Below, in pieces: positions 32,959-41,075 of a stretch of 64,000 nucleotides of DNA. Position numbers and translations under genes: made by a program. The notes under the pieces were generated by a model, which was not told where the DNA came from, searched no databases, and was given only the letters and a program-made list of their open reading frames with translations. Source of the stretch: Hydrogenovibrio sp. JE_KL2 (GTDB lineage Bacteria > Pseudomonadota > Gammaproteobacteria > Thiomicrospirales > Thiomicrospiraceae); contig NZ_WBJR01000001.1 in the NCBI RefSeq assembly GCF_009296185.1, positions 496,001-560,000 of the forward strand. Direction: 5' to 3'. Numbering within the stretch: position 1 is the first letter of the stretch; each line of letters opens with the position of its first letter.

Positions 32959-35439
32959 ATGTCACAAGTATCCATAAAACAATTTTCAGAAACACTGAAC
33001 CTTTCTGTAGAAAGATTACTTTCGCAGTTAGAAAATGCAGGTGTATCTGGTAAAAAAGCGTCTGATTCATTATCAGAAGAAGAAAAAATGACGCTTTTAA
33101 CTTATTTGAAGAGCTTGCACGGTGATTCAACGGAAGCACCAGCGAAAGTAACGCTTAAACGTAAGAAAGTACAAACTTTGAACCTGTCTTCCGGTTCTGG
33201 TAAGCGAACGGTGAATGTTGAAGTGCGTAAAAAACGTACTTATGTTAAGAAACCTGAACAAGCTGAAGAAACGGTTGAAGAAGTGGTAGAAGATCTACCG
33301 GCAGTTGAAGAAGTGGTTAACGAAACACCTGTTACTGAAGAGGTGGTTGCTGAAACAACTGAAACTAAAGAATCTGAAACGCCTTCAGTTGATGAAGTCG
33401 CTGCGCCAGAAGTCGTCGGTGACATTCCTGTTGTGGAAGAAACCGCTGCTGAGAAGAAAGCGAAGCACGACAAGAAGCAAAAGCATGTTGAGCCACATAA
33501 GAAAGTGGACACTGCGGATGACTTAAGACATAAGGGCAAGCCAAAAGTCAAAGAAAAACAGCAGAAGAAAAACTTGGCATTTACCGGCGGCGAAGAGCAA
33601 GAGTTTGGTCGTAGACGTCATAAAGGGCACCATAAAAAATCTGCACAAAGCAATGAGCACGGGTTCCAAAAACCTGTTGAGAAGCGTGTGCATGAAGTGC
33701 CAATCGGCGATTCGATCAAAGTATCTGAACTGGCGGATAAGATGGCGGTTAAGGCAACCGAAGTTATCAAAATGATGATGTCTTTGGGAACCATGGTAAC
33801 GATTAACCAGGTACTTGACCAAGAAACAGCACAGTTGGTTGTTGAAGAAATGGGACATAAAGCGGTTTTGGTGAACGAAAACCAAATCGAAGACGATGTT
33901 ATGAACCAGGAATTCAGCGACAAGGTAGTTAAACGTTCTCCGGTAGTGACCATTATGGGTCACGTTGACCATGGTAAGACCTCGTTGTTGGATTACATCC
34001 GACAAGCAAAAGTTGCGCATGGTGAATCTGGTGGGATTACTCAGCATATCGGTGCTTACCACGTTGAAACTGGTCACGGCGGGATTACTTTCATCGATAC
34101 TCCAGGCCATGAAGCGTTCACAGCAATGCGTGCACGTGGTGCGAAGGTTACCGATGTAGTCGTTATCGTTGTGGCGGCTGATGATGGTGTTATGCCGCAA
34201 ACCAAAGAAGCGATTCAGCATGCTAAAGCAGCTAATCTGACGATGGTTGTTGCAATCAACAAAATCGATAAAGAAGGTGCCAACCCAGATCGCGTAATGC
34301 AGGAATTGGTATCTGAAGAAGTTGTCCCAGAAGAGTGGGGTGGAGACGTACAGTTCATCCGTGTTTCTGCTAAAACGGGTCAAGGTGTTGACGATTTGTT
34401 GGATGCGATTCTATTGTCATCTGAAATTCTGGAACTTGAAGCACCTGTTGATGGTCCTGCTAAAGGGGTTGTCGTTGAGTCCCGTCTTGACAAAGGACGT
34501 GGTCCGGTTGCAACGGTATTGGTACAAGCTGGAACCTTGAAGAAAGGCGATATCGCACTATGTGGTATGGAATACGGTCGTGTTCGTGCCCTAGTGAACG
34601 AAAACGGTGAAAACGTTGAAAGCGCAGGTCCTTCTATTCCGGTAGAAGTACTTGGTTTGTCTGCGGTTCCTGTTGCCGGTGACGATATGATTACCGTTGA
34701 ATCTGAACGTAAAGCACGTGAAGTCGCGATGTTCAGACAGTCTAAGTACAAAGAGAAAAAGATTGCACGTCAGCAGAAATCTAAGTTGGATAACATGTTC
34801 AACAAGATGGCGGAAGGTGAGGTTCAAAACGTTAACATCATTCTTAAAGCCGACGTTCAAGGTTCGATTGAAGCAATCGTTGACGCTTTGTTGAAGCTGT
34901 CTAACGAAGAAGTTAAAGTCTCTGTCGTATCTTCTGGTGTGGGTGGTATTTCCGAAACCGATGCCAACTTGGCTCTGGCTTCTGATGCATTGATCTTTGG
35001 TTTCAACGTGCGTGCTGATGCAAAAGCGAAGCGTATCATCGATAACGAAGGGGTCTTCTTGAAGTACTACAGCGTTATCTATGAAATCGTTGATGAAGTG
35101 AAACGCGCAATTGAAGGTAAGCTTGCGCCAGACTTCAAAGAAGAGATCATTGGTGTTGCGGACGTACGTGATGTCTTTAAGGCGCCTAAGATTGGCTTGA
35201 TTGCCGGTTGTATGGTTACCGAAGGTGTTGTTAAGCGTAACAACCCGATTCGTGTCTTGAGAGATAACATCGTTATCTATGAAGGTGCACTTGAATCCCT
35301 AAGACGTTTCAAAGACGATGTGAACGAAGTTCGTCAAGGTATGGAATGTGGTATCGGGGTTAAAGACTACAACGATGTTAAAGTCGGCGACCAAATCGAG
35401 GTTTACGAGCGCATTCAAATCAAACGAACGATTGACTAA
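32959..35439 (+). CDS. infB: Translation initiation factor IF-2
   Basis: Encodes 826 aa. A short N-terminal IF2-associated domain ([21 protein letters not shown]) is followed by a long charged linker very rich in Glu, Val and Lys (about 85-235). The GTPase has G1 [10 protein letters not shown]3 DTPGHEAF and G4 NKID. Domains II, III and IV complete it ([32 protein letters not shown]). ATG 32959 follows GGGAGG. The protein delivers fMet-tRNA to the 30S subunit. Confidence 0.97.
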   Translation: MSQVSIKQFSETLNLSVERLLSQLENAGVSGKKASDSLSEEEKMTLLTYLKSLHGDSTEAPAKVTLKRKKVQTLNLSSGSGKRTVNVEVRKKRTYVKKPEQAEETVEEVVEDLPAVEEVVNETPVTEEVVAETTETKESETPSVDEVAAPEVVGDIPVVEETAAEKKAKHDKKQKHVEPHKKVDTADDLRHKGKPKVKEKQQKKNLAFTGGEEQEFGRRRHKGHHKKSAQSNEHGFQKPVEKRVHEVPIGDSIKVSELADKMAVKATEVIKMMMSLGTMVTINQVLDQETAQLVVEEMGHKAVLVNENQIEDDVMNQEFSDKVVKRSPVVTIMGHVDHGKTSLLDYIRQAKVAHGESGGITQHIGAYHVETGHGGITFIDTPGHEAFTAMRARGAKVTDVVVIVVAADDGVMPQTKEAIQHAKAANLTMVVAINKIDKEGANPDRVMQELVSEEVVPEEWGGDVQFIRVSAKTGQGVDDLLDAILLSSEILELEAPVDGPAKGVVVESRLDKGRGPVATVLVQAGTLKKGDIALCGMEYGRVRALVNENGENVESAGPSIPVEVLGLSAVPVAGDDMITVESERKAREVAMFRQSKYKEKKIARQQKSKLDNMFNKMAEGEVQNVNIILKADVQGSIEAIVDALLKLSNEEVKVSVVSSGVGGISETDANLALASDALIFGFNVRADAKAKRIIDNEGVFLKYYSVIYEIVDEVKRAIEGKLAPDFKEEIIGVADVRDVFKAPKIGLIAGCMVTEGVVKRNNPIRVLRDNIVIYEGALESLRRFKDDVNEVRQGMECGIGVKDYNDVKVGDQIEVYERIQIKRTID

Positions 35440-35458
35440 ACTGCGCTGAAAGCCGTGT

Positions 35459-35506
35459 AACCTCTGTTTTTAGGAAGACGTTTTCTGAAAATAGAGGTTT
35501 TTTTGT
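35459..35506 (+). terminator. Long stem-loop with T run between infB and rbfA
   Basis: AACCTCTGTTTTTAG pairs with CTGAAAATAGAGGTT across an 11-nt loop (about 15 bp with two G-U pairs), followed by seven T. It lies between two genes normally co-transcribed, so partial termination or mRNA processing is likely. Confidence 0.75.
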
Positions 35507-35521
35507 TTAAAAGGAATAAAA

Positions 35522-35896
35522 ATGAATCAAGAAGTGAGTCGAACAAAAAGAGTCGCGCTTGAAGTTCGAAAAACCTTGTCTGAGATTCTGCATCGAGAAA
35601 CCAAAGACCCACGCTTATCAAAAGTAAATATTACCGAGTGTAAGATTTCAAAAGATTTGAGTGTGGTGACGGTGTATTTCACCATCATAGGTCAGAATGA
35701 AGCGGATCAAGCAGCGCAAGATGCTATCAGGGCGTTGGAAAAAGCCAAAGGTTTTTTCAGAACCGAGATCGGTAAGCGCATGAACTTACGCATCACCCCA
35801 GAAGTTCGTTTTTTCTACGATACGGTTGCAGAAAATGCGAGCCATATAGAAGAGCTTATTTTTCAAGCGCTTCATAAGAAAGACGAATACAAATAA
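35522..35896 (+). CDS. rbfA: 30S ribosome-binding factor A
   Basis: Encodes 124 aa. It begins MNQEVSRTKRVALEVRKTL with the KH-like fold (CKISKDLSVVTVYFTI; MNLRITPEVRFFYDTVAENASHIEELI). RbfA binds the immature 30S subunit near helix 1 of 16S rRNA and is needed in the cold. ATG 35522 follows AAAAGGAATAAAA. Confidence 0.95.
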   Translation: MNQEVSRTKRVALEVRKTLSEILHRETKDPRLSKVNITECKISKDLSVVTVYFTIIGQNEADQAAQDAIRALEKAKGFFRTEIGKRMNLRITPEVRFFYDTVAENASHIEELIFQALHKKDEYK

Positions 35897-35944
35897 TCAC
35901 CTATCCGGTCGTATTCGGCGGTCGGAAAACCTACCTGAAATCTC

Positions 35945-36841
35945 ATGACAAAAAAACAATGGCAACGAGTGGACGGCATTGTCCTGATCGATAAACCGGA
36001 AGGAATGACTTCCAATGATCTGTTGCAAAAAGTAAGACGAATTTATCAGGCTAAGAAAGCAGGGCACACTGGTGCGTTGGATCCGTTTGCTACCGGATTG
36101 TTACCGATATGCTTTGGTGAGGCCACCAAGATTTCTGGCCTGCTTCTGGACTCGGACAAACGTTATCAAGCAACCCTAAAGCTAGGTGTGGCAACCGATA
36201 CTGGGGATAGGGATGGCGAAGTGGCACAACAAGAACCCATTCCCGAATTGTCTCAGGAAAAGATAGAAGCTGTACTGCATAGTTTTATTGGTGAGGTAGC
36301 ACAAGTGCCACCTATGTATTCAGCACTCAAGCATAAGGGAAAGCCGCTCTACGAATATGCAAGACAAGGTATTGAGATAGAAAGACCGGCACGAAACATT
36401 CAAGTGTTGGAAATCAAGTTACTCGGCTTTGAAGCAGATGAAATTCGTTTTGAGGTTTTCTGCTCGAAAGGAACCTATGTCCGTACCCTTGGAGAAGATA
36501 TTGCCAAAGCGTTAGGAACAGTCGGCCACTTGACCGCATTACGTCGCTTACAAACTGGTTCCTTGACTGCGGATGATATGCATACAATGGAAGTAGTGTC
36601 GGAAACGCCGCAAGATTATCTGGAAGCGCTGGATTTGCCGCTGGAGCATCTTCAGGCAATGCATTTAAACGAGCAAGATACTCAAACTATTCAGCACGGC
36701 GGCAAGCTGGCCGTTGAAAAACCGCAAACGGATTTGGTTCGTTTTTATGACGATAAAGGGCGTTTTTTCGGTGTAGGCGAGTGGCAGTATGAAAAGAATC
36801 TGTTGAAACCCAAGCGTCTGTTTAATCTGGCGGACGATTAA
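35945..36841 (+). CDS. truB: tRNA pseudouridine-55 synthase TruB
   Basis: Encodes 298 aa. Catalytic aspartate in AGHTGALDPFATGLLPICFG (about residues 39-58); further blocks GDRDGEV, PPMYSALKHKGKPLYEYARQG and CSKGTYVRTLGEDIAKALGTVGHL; C-terminal PUA-like domain. It makes pseudouridine 55 in the T-arm of tRNAs. No clear ribosome site is seen before ATG 35945, unlike its neighbours. Usually rpsO follows directly; here two other genes intervene. Confidence 0.96.
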   Translation: MTKKQWQRVDGIVLIDKPEGMTSNDLLQKVRRIYQAKKAGHTGALDPFATGLLPICFGEATKISGLLLDSDKRYQATLKLGVATDTGDRDGEVAQQEPIPELSQEKIEAVLHSFIGEVAQVPPMYSALKHKGKPLYEYARQGIEIERPARNIQVLEIKLLGFEADEIRFEVFCSKGTYVRTLGEDIAKALGTVGHLTALRRLQTGSLTADDMHTMEVVSETPQDYLEALDLPLEHLQAMHLNEQDTQTIQHGGKLAVEKPQTDLVRFYDDKGRFFGVGEWQYEKNLLKPKRLFNLADD

Positions 36842-36850
36842 GAGACAATC

Positions 36851-37672
36851 ATGTTTGACGATAAGCTCCCCATTCTGGATTTACGACAAGAGGATGTTTA
36901 TCGTGAAGGTCATCTTATCGGCGCTAGCCACTTTCCTTGGCCAAGCTTGCTTGAAAGACTTAACGAGTTGCCGGCAAGACCTGCCAAGCTTCAACTAGTG
37001 GGGGAAGCGGCCATTTTGAACGACGCGGTCGACTTTTTAGTCGACAAGGGTTATGAGGTCGTGCAATTTCTGACCTCAGAAAACGTAGCCGATTTGTTGT
37101 CACAGAACCCTAAAATCTGCCAGGTTGGGTCTGACTCCCGAATTTTATGGCAGCCATGCAAGCTTCTCAAACAAACTGTTGAAAACAATTTGTCGCCGGG
37201 CAGAGCGTTGGATATAGGTTGCGGTGGCGGCAGAGATGCGGTTTACCTGTCTCAACAAGGTTGGCGCGTTACTGCAATAGATAAGCAAGAAGCGGTTTTG
37301 AACCGAGCACGTCAGCTTGCAGATAATCATCATCAAACCATAGATTTTCGCAGTTGTGACTTGGCTGAACGGTCATGTCTACCCGATGAAACATTTGATT
37401 TGATTGTCATGGTTCGGTATTTGAATCGTGATCTGTACTCATGGATACGGCAGCATTTAGCACCCGGCGGCACGTTGGTGATGCAAACCTTTACCGAGGG
37501 CGTTGAAGCATTCGGCTCCCCAAAAAATCCAAATTTCATACTGCGGGCAGGGGAGCTCACCAAAACATTTTCGGATTTTGAAATAATTGTTGATAAAATA
37601 GAGCCACTCAAAGATGGACGTCCTGTTGCGTCCTTTGTAGCCAAGAACAAGGAAGAACCAGAAACATGCTAG
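36851..37672 (+). CDS. Degenerate rhodanese-like domain fused to a class I methyltransferase
   Basis: Encodes 273 aa. Residues 1-85 look like a rhodanese fold (LPILDLRQEDVYREGHLIGASHFPW), but the catalytic Cys loop is missing: LQLVGEAAILNDAV replaces the usual CRxGxR. Residues about 95-270 are an AdoMet-dependent methyltransferase with motif I ALDIGCGGGRDAVYL at about 117 and a TehB-like layout. The linker (NPKICQVGSDS, about 87-97) is encoded by a copy of the dispersed repeat. Substrate unknown; tellurite or thiol methylation by analogy with TehB is only a guess. It overlaps the next gene by 7 bases. Confidence 0.78.
   Translation: MFDDKLPILDLRQEDVYREGHLIGASHFPWPSLLERLNELPARPAKLQLVGEAAILNDAVDFLVDKGYEVVQFLTSENVADLLSQNPKICQVGSDSRILWQPCKLLKQTVENNLSPGRALDIGCGGGRDAVYLSQQGWRVTAIDKQEAVLNRARQLADNHHQTIDFRSCDLAERSCLPDETFDLIVMVRYLNRDLYSWIRQHLAPGGTLVMQTFTEGVEAFGSPKNPNFILRAGELTKTFSDFEIIVDKIEPLKDGRPVASFVAKNKEEPETC
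37112..37130 (+). repeat. Dispersed repeat copy 6, in a protein linker
   Basis: Forward copy AAAATCTGCCAGGTTGGGT inside the rhodanese-methyltransferase gene, translated as KICQVG exactly at the junction of the two domains, where length or sequence change is tolerated. Confidence 0.94.
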
Positions 37673-38157
37673 AAATGACACCTGCAGAATTATTTGAATA
37701 TTTTCAAGAGAATAAAATATGCGAATCCCTGACGCGTGACGACGTTGAGGTGATGGCGCAGTTTTTGCAAGAGAAGACTTTAAAAAGTGGTGACATCATT
37801 TCCGATATGGGGGATATCGGTGATTCCATGTTTTTTATCGTTGAAGGGAGAGTGGCGTTTACAGCAACGGACGGTCAGGATGAAGCTGAGATTGGTCAGC
37901 AAGGCCCAGGAAATTTGATTGGCGAAATGTCTTTCTTCGACAACGTACCTAGAATGATGAGAATGTCCGCTTACTCTAAGAAGGTTAAGTTACTACAGCT
38001 AACTCGCCCAATGTACCAACGTTTGAAAGTTGAGCATCCGTATATTGCGGTAAACATCATTGAAAATGCCGTGGTCAGTCTTGACCGTTTGATTCGCGCA
38101 CTGAGCAATGATGTTTCTCAGTTTGAGCATTACATGAAAGGTTTTGGCCGCCACTAA
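37666..38157 (+). CDS. Cyclic-nucleotide-binding domain protein
   Basis: Encodes 163 aa. One CRP-type cNMP-binding fold (about 20-135): LKSGDIISDMGDIGDSMFFIVEGRV and the phosphate-binding-cassette-like GNLIGEMSFFDNVPRMMRMSA. There is no helix-turn-helix, so it is not a transcription factor in itself. ATG 37666 overlaps the end of the methyltransferase gene; an internal ATG at 37675 is possible. Ligand and partner are unknown; co-expression with the methyltransferase is suggested by the overlap. Confidence 0.8.
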   Translation: MLEMTPAELFEYFQENKICESLTRDDVEVMAQFLQEKTLKSGDIISDMGDIGDSMFFIVEGRVAFTATDGQDEAEIGQQGPGNLIGEMSFFDNVPRMMRMSAYSKKVKLLQLTRPMYQRLKVEHPYIAVNIIENAVVSLDRLIRALSNDVSQFEHYMKGFGRH

Positions 38158-38165
38158 TAAAAAAT

Positions 38166-38226
38166 AACGGAATTTCAAGTTATTAGGCTTGTTATTGGCT
38201 AATAACTCTGTATAATTCCGTTTTTT
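38166..38226 (+). terminator. Large hairpin terminator overlapping the rpsO promoter
   Basis: Outer arms AACGGAATT (38166-38174) and AATTCCGTT (38214-38222) and inner arms GTTATTAG (38179-38186) and CTAATAAC (38199-38206) form one two-part stem, then a T run. It ends transcription of the cyclic-nucleotide-binding gene. Confidence 0.8.
38189..38216 (+). promoter_or_regulatory. Sigma-70 promoter for rpsO
   Basis: TTGTTA (38189-38194), a 16-base spacer and a perfect TATAAT (38211-38216), lying within the upstream terminator hairpin. Transcription would begin near 38223, leaving a leader of about 65 bases before rpsO. Confidence 0.78.
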
Positions 38227-38289
38227 GTTTCTGTCATCGGTTACGGAAACAAACTCTACGATAAACCGATTATCAAAGGATAAAAAAAT

Positions 38290-38556
38290 ATGTTAACAGC
38301 TCAAGATAAAGCTGCTATCGTTGCTGAATATGCGACTGCTGCAGGCGATACTGGTTCTCCAGAAGTTCAGGTTGCGTTACTAACTAACCGCATCCAATAT
38401 CTAACAGAACACTTCAAATCACACAAACAAGATAACCATTCACGTACTGGTTTGTTGCGTATGGTTAGTCGTCGTCGTAAATTGTTGGATTACTTGCACA
38501 AGAAAGACGCGCAAAGATATTTCACGCTAATCAAAAAGCTTGGATTGCGTAAGTAA
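38290..38556 (+). CDS. rpsO: 30S ribosomal protein S15
   Basis: Encodes 88 aa, standard length for S15 minus the initiator Met. Blocks [47 protein letters not shown] and [12 protein letters not shown] are typical. S15 binds the central domain of 16S rRNA and in many bacteria represses its own translation via the leader. AAAGGATAAAAAAAT precedes the ATG. Followed by a strong terminator, then pnp. Confidence 0.98.
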   Translation: MLTAQDKAAIVAEYATAAGDTGSPEVQVALLTNRIQYLTEHFKSHKQDNHSRTGLLRMVSRRRKLLDYLHKKDAQRYFTLIKKLGLRK

Positions 38557-38575
38557 TAAGCTTATTTGGAACGAT

Positions 38576-38605
38576 AAAAAAGCCCGCATTTACGCGGGCT
38601 TTTTT
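38576..38605 (+). terminator. Intrinsic terminator between rpsO and pnp
   Basis: AAAAAAGCCCGC (38576-38587) and GCGGGCTTTTTT (38594-38605) with loop ATTTAC: a textbook rho-independent site 20 bases after rpsO. Confidence 0.94.
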
Positions 38606-38716
38606 GTTTCAAAAAATGATTTATCACATATTGTTAAACCGTCTCTTTGCTGTAAAATGGACGAGTTTTATTTTGTAGAAAATTAATAATAAGACTTTAA
38701 CTGTAAACCAAAATAA

Positions 38717-38780
38717 GCCTGAATCCCAAGTGTTCTGACGATTGTCGTGCTGATTAAGTCAGGTCACTCGGGATTCAGGT
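38717..38780 (+). promoter_or_regulatory. Long leader hairpin upstream of pnp
   Basis: CCTGAATCCC (38718-38727) pairs with GGGATTCAGG (38770-38779). Inside it, AGTG pairs with CACT and CTGAC with GTCAG around an apical loop, giving a stem of about 19 paired positions. In E. coli a long pnp leader stem is cut by RNase III and then used by PNPase for self-repression; this looks like an equivalent element. Function here is inferred by analogy. Confidence 0.7.
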
Positions 38781-38812
38781 TTCGGTTAAAGCCAACTTGA
38801 AAAGGAAATGAC

Positions 38813-40906
38813 ATGGCAAAGCACGTAAAGACTTTCCAATACGGTAAACACCAAGTTACCTTTGAAACAGGTGAAATCGCACGTCAGGCAGATGGCGCGG
38901 TAATGGTTTCAATGGGTGACACTCAGCTTTTGGTCACTGTTGTCGGTGCGAAGAGTGCAAAAGAAGGACAAGACTTCTTTCCTCTAACCGTTCAGTATCA
39001 AGAGAAAGCTTATGCAGCAGGGAAAATTCCTGGTGGCTTCTTGAAGCGTGAAGGGCGACCTTCAGAAAAGGAAACGTTGACTTCACGTTTGATTGACCGT
39101 CCAATCCGTCCTTTATTCCCTAAAGGCTTCATGAATGAAGTGCAAATCATCGCAACGGTTGTGTCTTTGGATGAAGCAGTAGGGACAGAAGTTCCTGCGA
39201 TGCTAGGAACTTCAGCAGCACTAGCTATTTCCGGTATCCCATTCGATGGACCAATCGGTGCGGCAATCGTTGGTTATAACGAAGAAGTGGGTTATATGTT
39301 GAACCCATCTGAGTTTGAATTGGAAGAATCAGACTTGGAATTGAGTGTTGCGGGTACTTCAGAAGCGGTATTGATGGTTGAGTCAGAAGCGGCTGAGTTG
39401 TCGGAAGAAATCATGTTGGGCGCGGTTATGTTCGGTCATGAGCAATTCCAAGTGGCGATCAATGCGATTAACGAATTCAAAGCTGAAGCAGGTAAACCAG
39501 CATGGGATTGGGCGCCAGCAGTAGAAAACACTGAGCTGAAAGAAAAAGTGTATTCAGTGGTTCGTTCTGATGTTGAAGCGGCTTATAGCATTGCTGACAA
39601 AATGGAACGTTATGCAGCGATTGATGCCGCAAAAGAAAAAGTTATGGCAGCTTTGGTTGCGACAGAAGAAAATCCTGACGGAGCAGATGCTGGCGAAATC
39701 GAAAAATTGTTCGGTAAGCTACAAAAAGACATCGTTCGTGGTCGTATTATCGCCGGTGAACCACGTATTGACGGTCGTGATACCAAAACGATTCGTCCTA
39801 TTGCGTGTAAAGTCGGCGTTCTACCTAAAGTTCACGGCTCTGCTTTATTTACACGTGGTGAAACACAAGCATTGGTTGTCACGACACTTGGAACGGAAAA
39901 AGACGCTAAGATCGTTGATGAACTAACGGGTTCATACCATGACCGTTTTATGCTGCACTATAACTTCCCTCCTTATTCTGTTGGTGAATGTGGTCGTGTT
40001 GGTTCTCCTGGACGTCGTGAAATCGGTCACGGTATGTTGGCGCGTCGTGGTGTGTCTGCCTTGTTGCCGACAGCGGATGAATTCCCTTATACCATTCGTG
40101 TGGTTTCTGAAATTACCGAATCCAATGGTTCTTCTTCAATGGCGACCGTTTGCGGTACTTCTATGTCATTGATGCACGCAGGTGTTCCAATTGCAGCACC
40201 TATCGCGGGGATTGCGATGGGCTTGGTAAAAGAAGAATCTGGTTTTGCGGTTCTGTCTGACATCCTTGGTGACGAAGATCACCTTGGTGATATGGACTTT
40301 AAAGTGGCTGGTACGGATCAAGGTGTAACAGCCCTTCAAATGGATATCAAGATTTCCGGTATTACCGAAGAGATCATGAAAATCGCTTTGGATCAGGCAA
40401 AAGACGGGCGTCTACACATCCTGAAAGAAATGTCTGGTGCAATCAATCACTCTAACCAAGATGTTGCCAGCACTGCACCTCGTTTCACATTGGTGAAAGT
40501 GAAGCCTGAAAAAGTACGTGAAATTATCGGTAAGGGGGGGGCGACGATTCGTGCTCTGACTGAAGAAACTGGAACGGTTATCGAAATCGATGATGATGGA
40601 AACGTTAAAATCGCTGCAACAGATCAAGAATCTGCTGATTTGGCGAAAGCGCGTATTGCGGAAATTACGGCTGAACCAGAAATTGGTAAAACTTATGATG
40701 CGACTGTCGTTAAGTTGGTTGATTTCGGTGCTTTCGTTAGCTATATGCCAGGTAGAGAAGGTTTGGTTCATGTTTCTCAAATCGCTGAAGAGCGCGTTGA
40801 AAACGTCGCGGACTACTTGTCTGAAGGACAGCAAATCCGTGTGAAATTGACGGATATCGATAAGCAAGGACGCGTTAAGTTATCGATGAAGGATGCAGAC
40901 AAGTAA
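38813..40906 (+). CDS. pnp: Polyribonucleotide nucleotidyltransferase (PNPase)
   Basis: Encodes 697 aa. Two RNase PH-like domains are separated by a helical domain ([88 protein letters not shown]). A KH domain ([18 protein letters not shown]) and an S1 domain ([22 protein letters not shown]) close it. It degrades RNA 3' to 5' with phosphate. ATG 38813 follows AAAAGGAAATGAC. Confidence 0.98.
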   Translation: MAKHVKTFQYGKHQVTFETGEIARQADGAVMVSMGDTQLLVTVVGAKSAKEGQDFFPLTVQYQEKAYAAGKIPGGFLKREGRPSEKETLTSRLIDRPIRPLFPKGFMNEVQIIATVVSLDEAVGTEVPAMLGTSAALAISGIPFDGPIGAAIVGYNEEVGYMLNPSEFELEESDLELSVAGTSEAVLMVESEAAELSEEIMLGAVMFGHEQFQVAINAINEFKAEAGKPAWDWAPAVENTELKEKVYSVVRSDVEAAYSIADKMERYAAIDAAKEKVMAALVATEENPDGADAGEIEKLFGKLQKDIVRGRIIAGEPRIDGRDTKTIRPIACKVGVLPKVHGSALFTRGETQALVVTTLGTEKDAKIVDELTGSYHDRFMLHYNFPPYSVGECGRVGSPGRREIGHGMLARRGVSALLPTADEFPYTIRVVSEITESNGSSSMATVCGTSMSLMHAGVPIAAPIAGIAMGLVKEESGFAVLSDILGDEDHLGDMDFKVAGTDQGVTALQMDIKISGITEEIMKIALDQAKDGRLHILKEMSGAINHSNQDVASTAPRFTLVKVKPEKVREIIGKGGATIRALTEETGTVIEIDDDGNVKIAATDQESADLAKARIAEITAEPEIGKTYDATVVKLVDFGAFVSYMPGREGLVHVSQIAEERVENVADYLSEGQQIRVKLTDIDKQGRVKLSMKDADK

Positions 40907-40983
40907 TTGTCAGACGTCTATTGAGATAATTTAATCTTCTTGTCAGGTTTCCTCACCTAGAAAAAGGGGAAACTTGCTATAAT

Positions 40984-41009
40984 AAAACGGTCTAAATGGC
41001 CGTTTTTTT
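40984..41009 (+). terminator. Intrinsic terminator after pnp
   Basis: AAACGGTC (40985-40992), loop TAAAT, GGCCGTTT (40998-41005) with one G-U pair, then a T run. Confidence 0.85.
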
Positions 41010-41075
41010 ATGTCCGAATTTTACGGTAAAGATTCGGAAATTCAGCATAAATCTAATCAATATTAAGAGAGCACT

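Noticed and set aside
33523-34383. 286-codon open frame antisense to infB
   Set aside because: It mirrors the strongly conserved IF-2 gene, its protein is low in plausible motifs, and it has no start signals; a shadow frame.
37125-37140. GGGTCTGACTCCC as a RAYT end inside the methyltransferase gene
   Set aside because: Matches only about 10 of 13 bases of the RAYT leader and in a different context; kept only as a remark.
40940-40983. Promoter TTGTCA/TATAAT for the M16C protease
   Set aside because: The two elements are 32 bases apart; TATAAT alone is not enough support.
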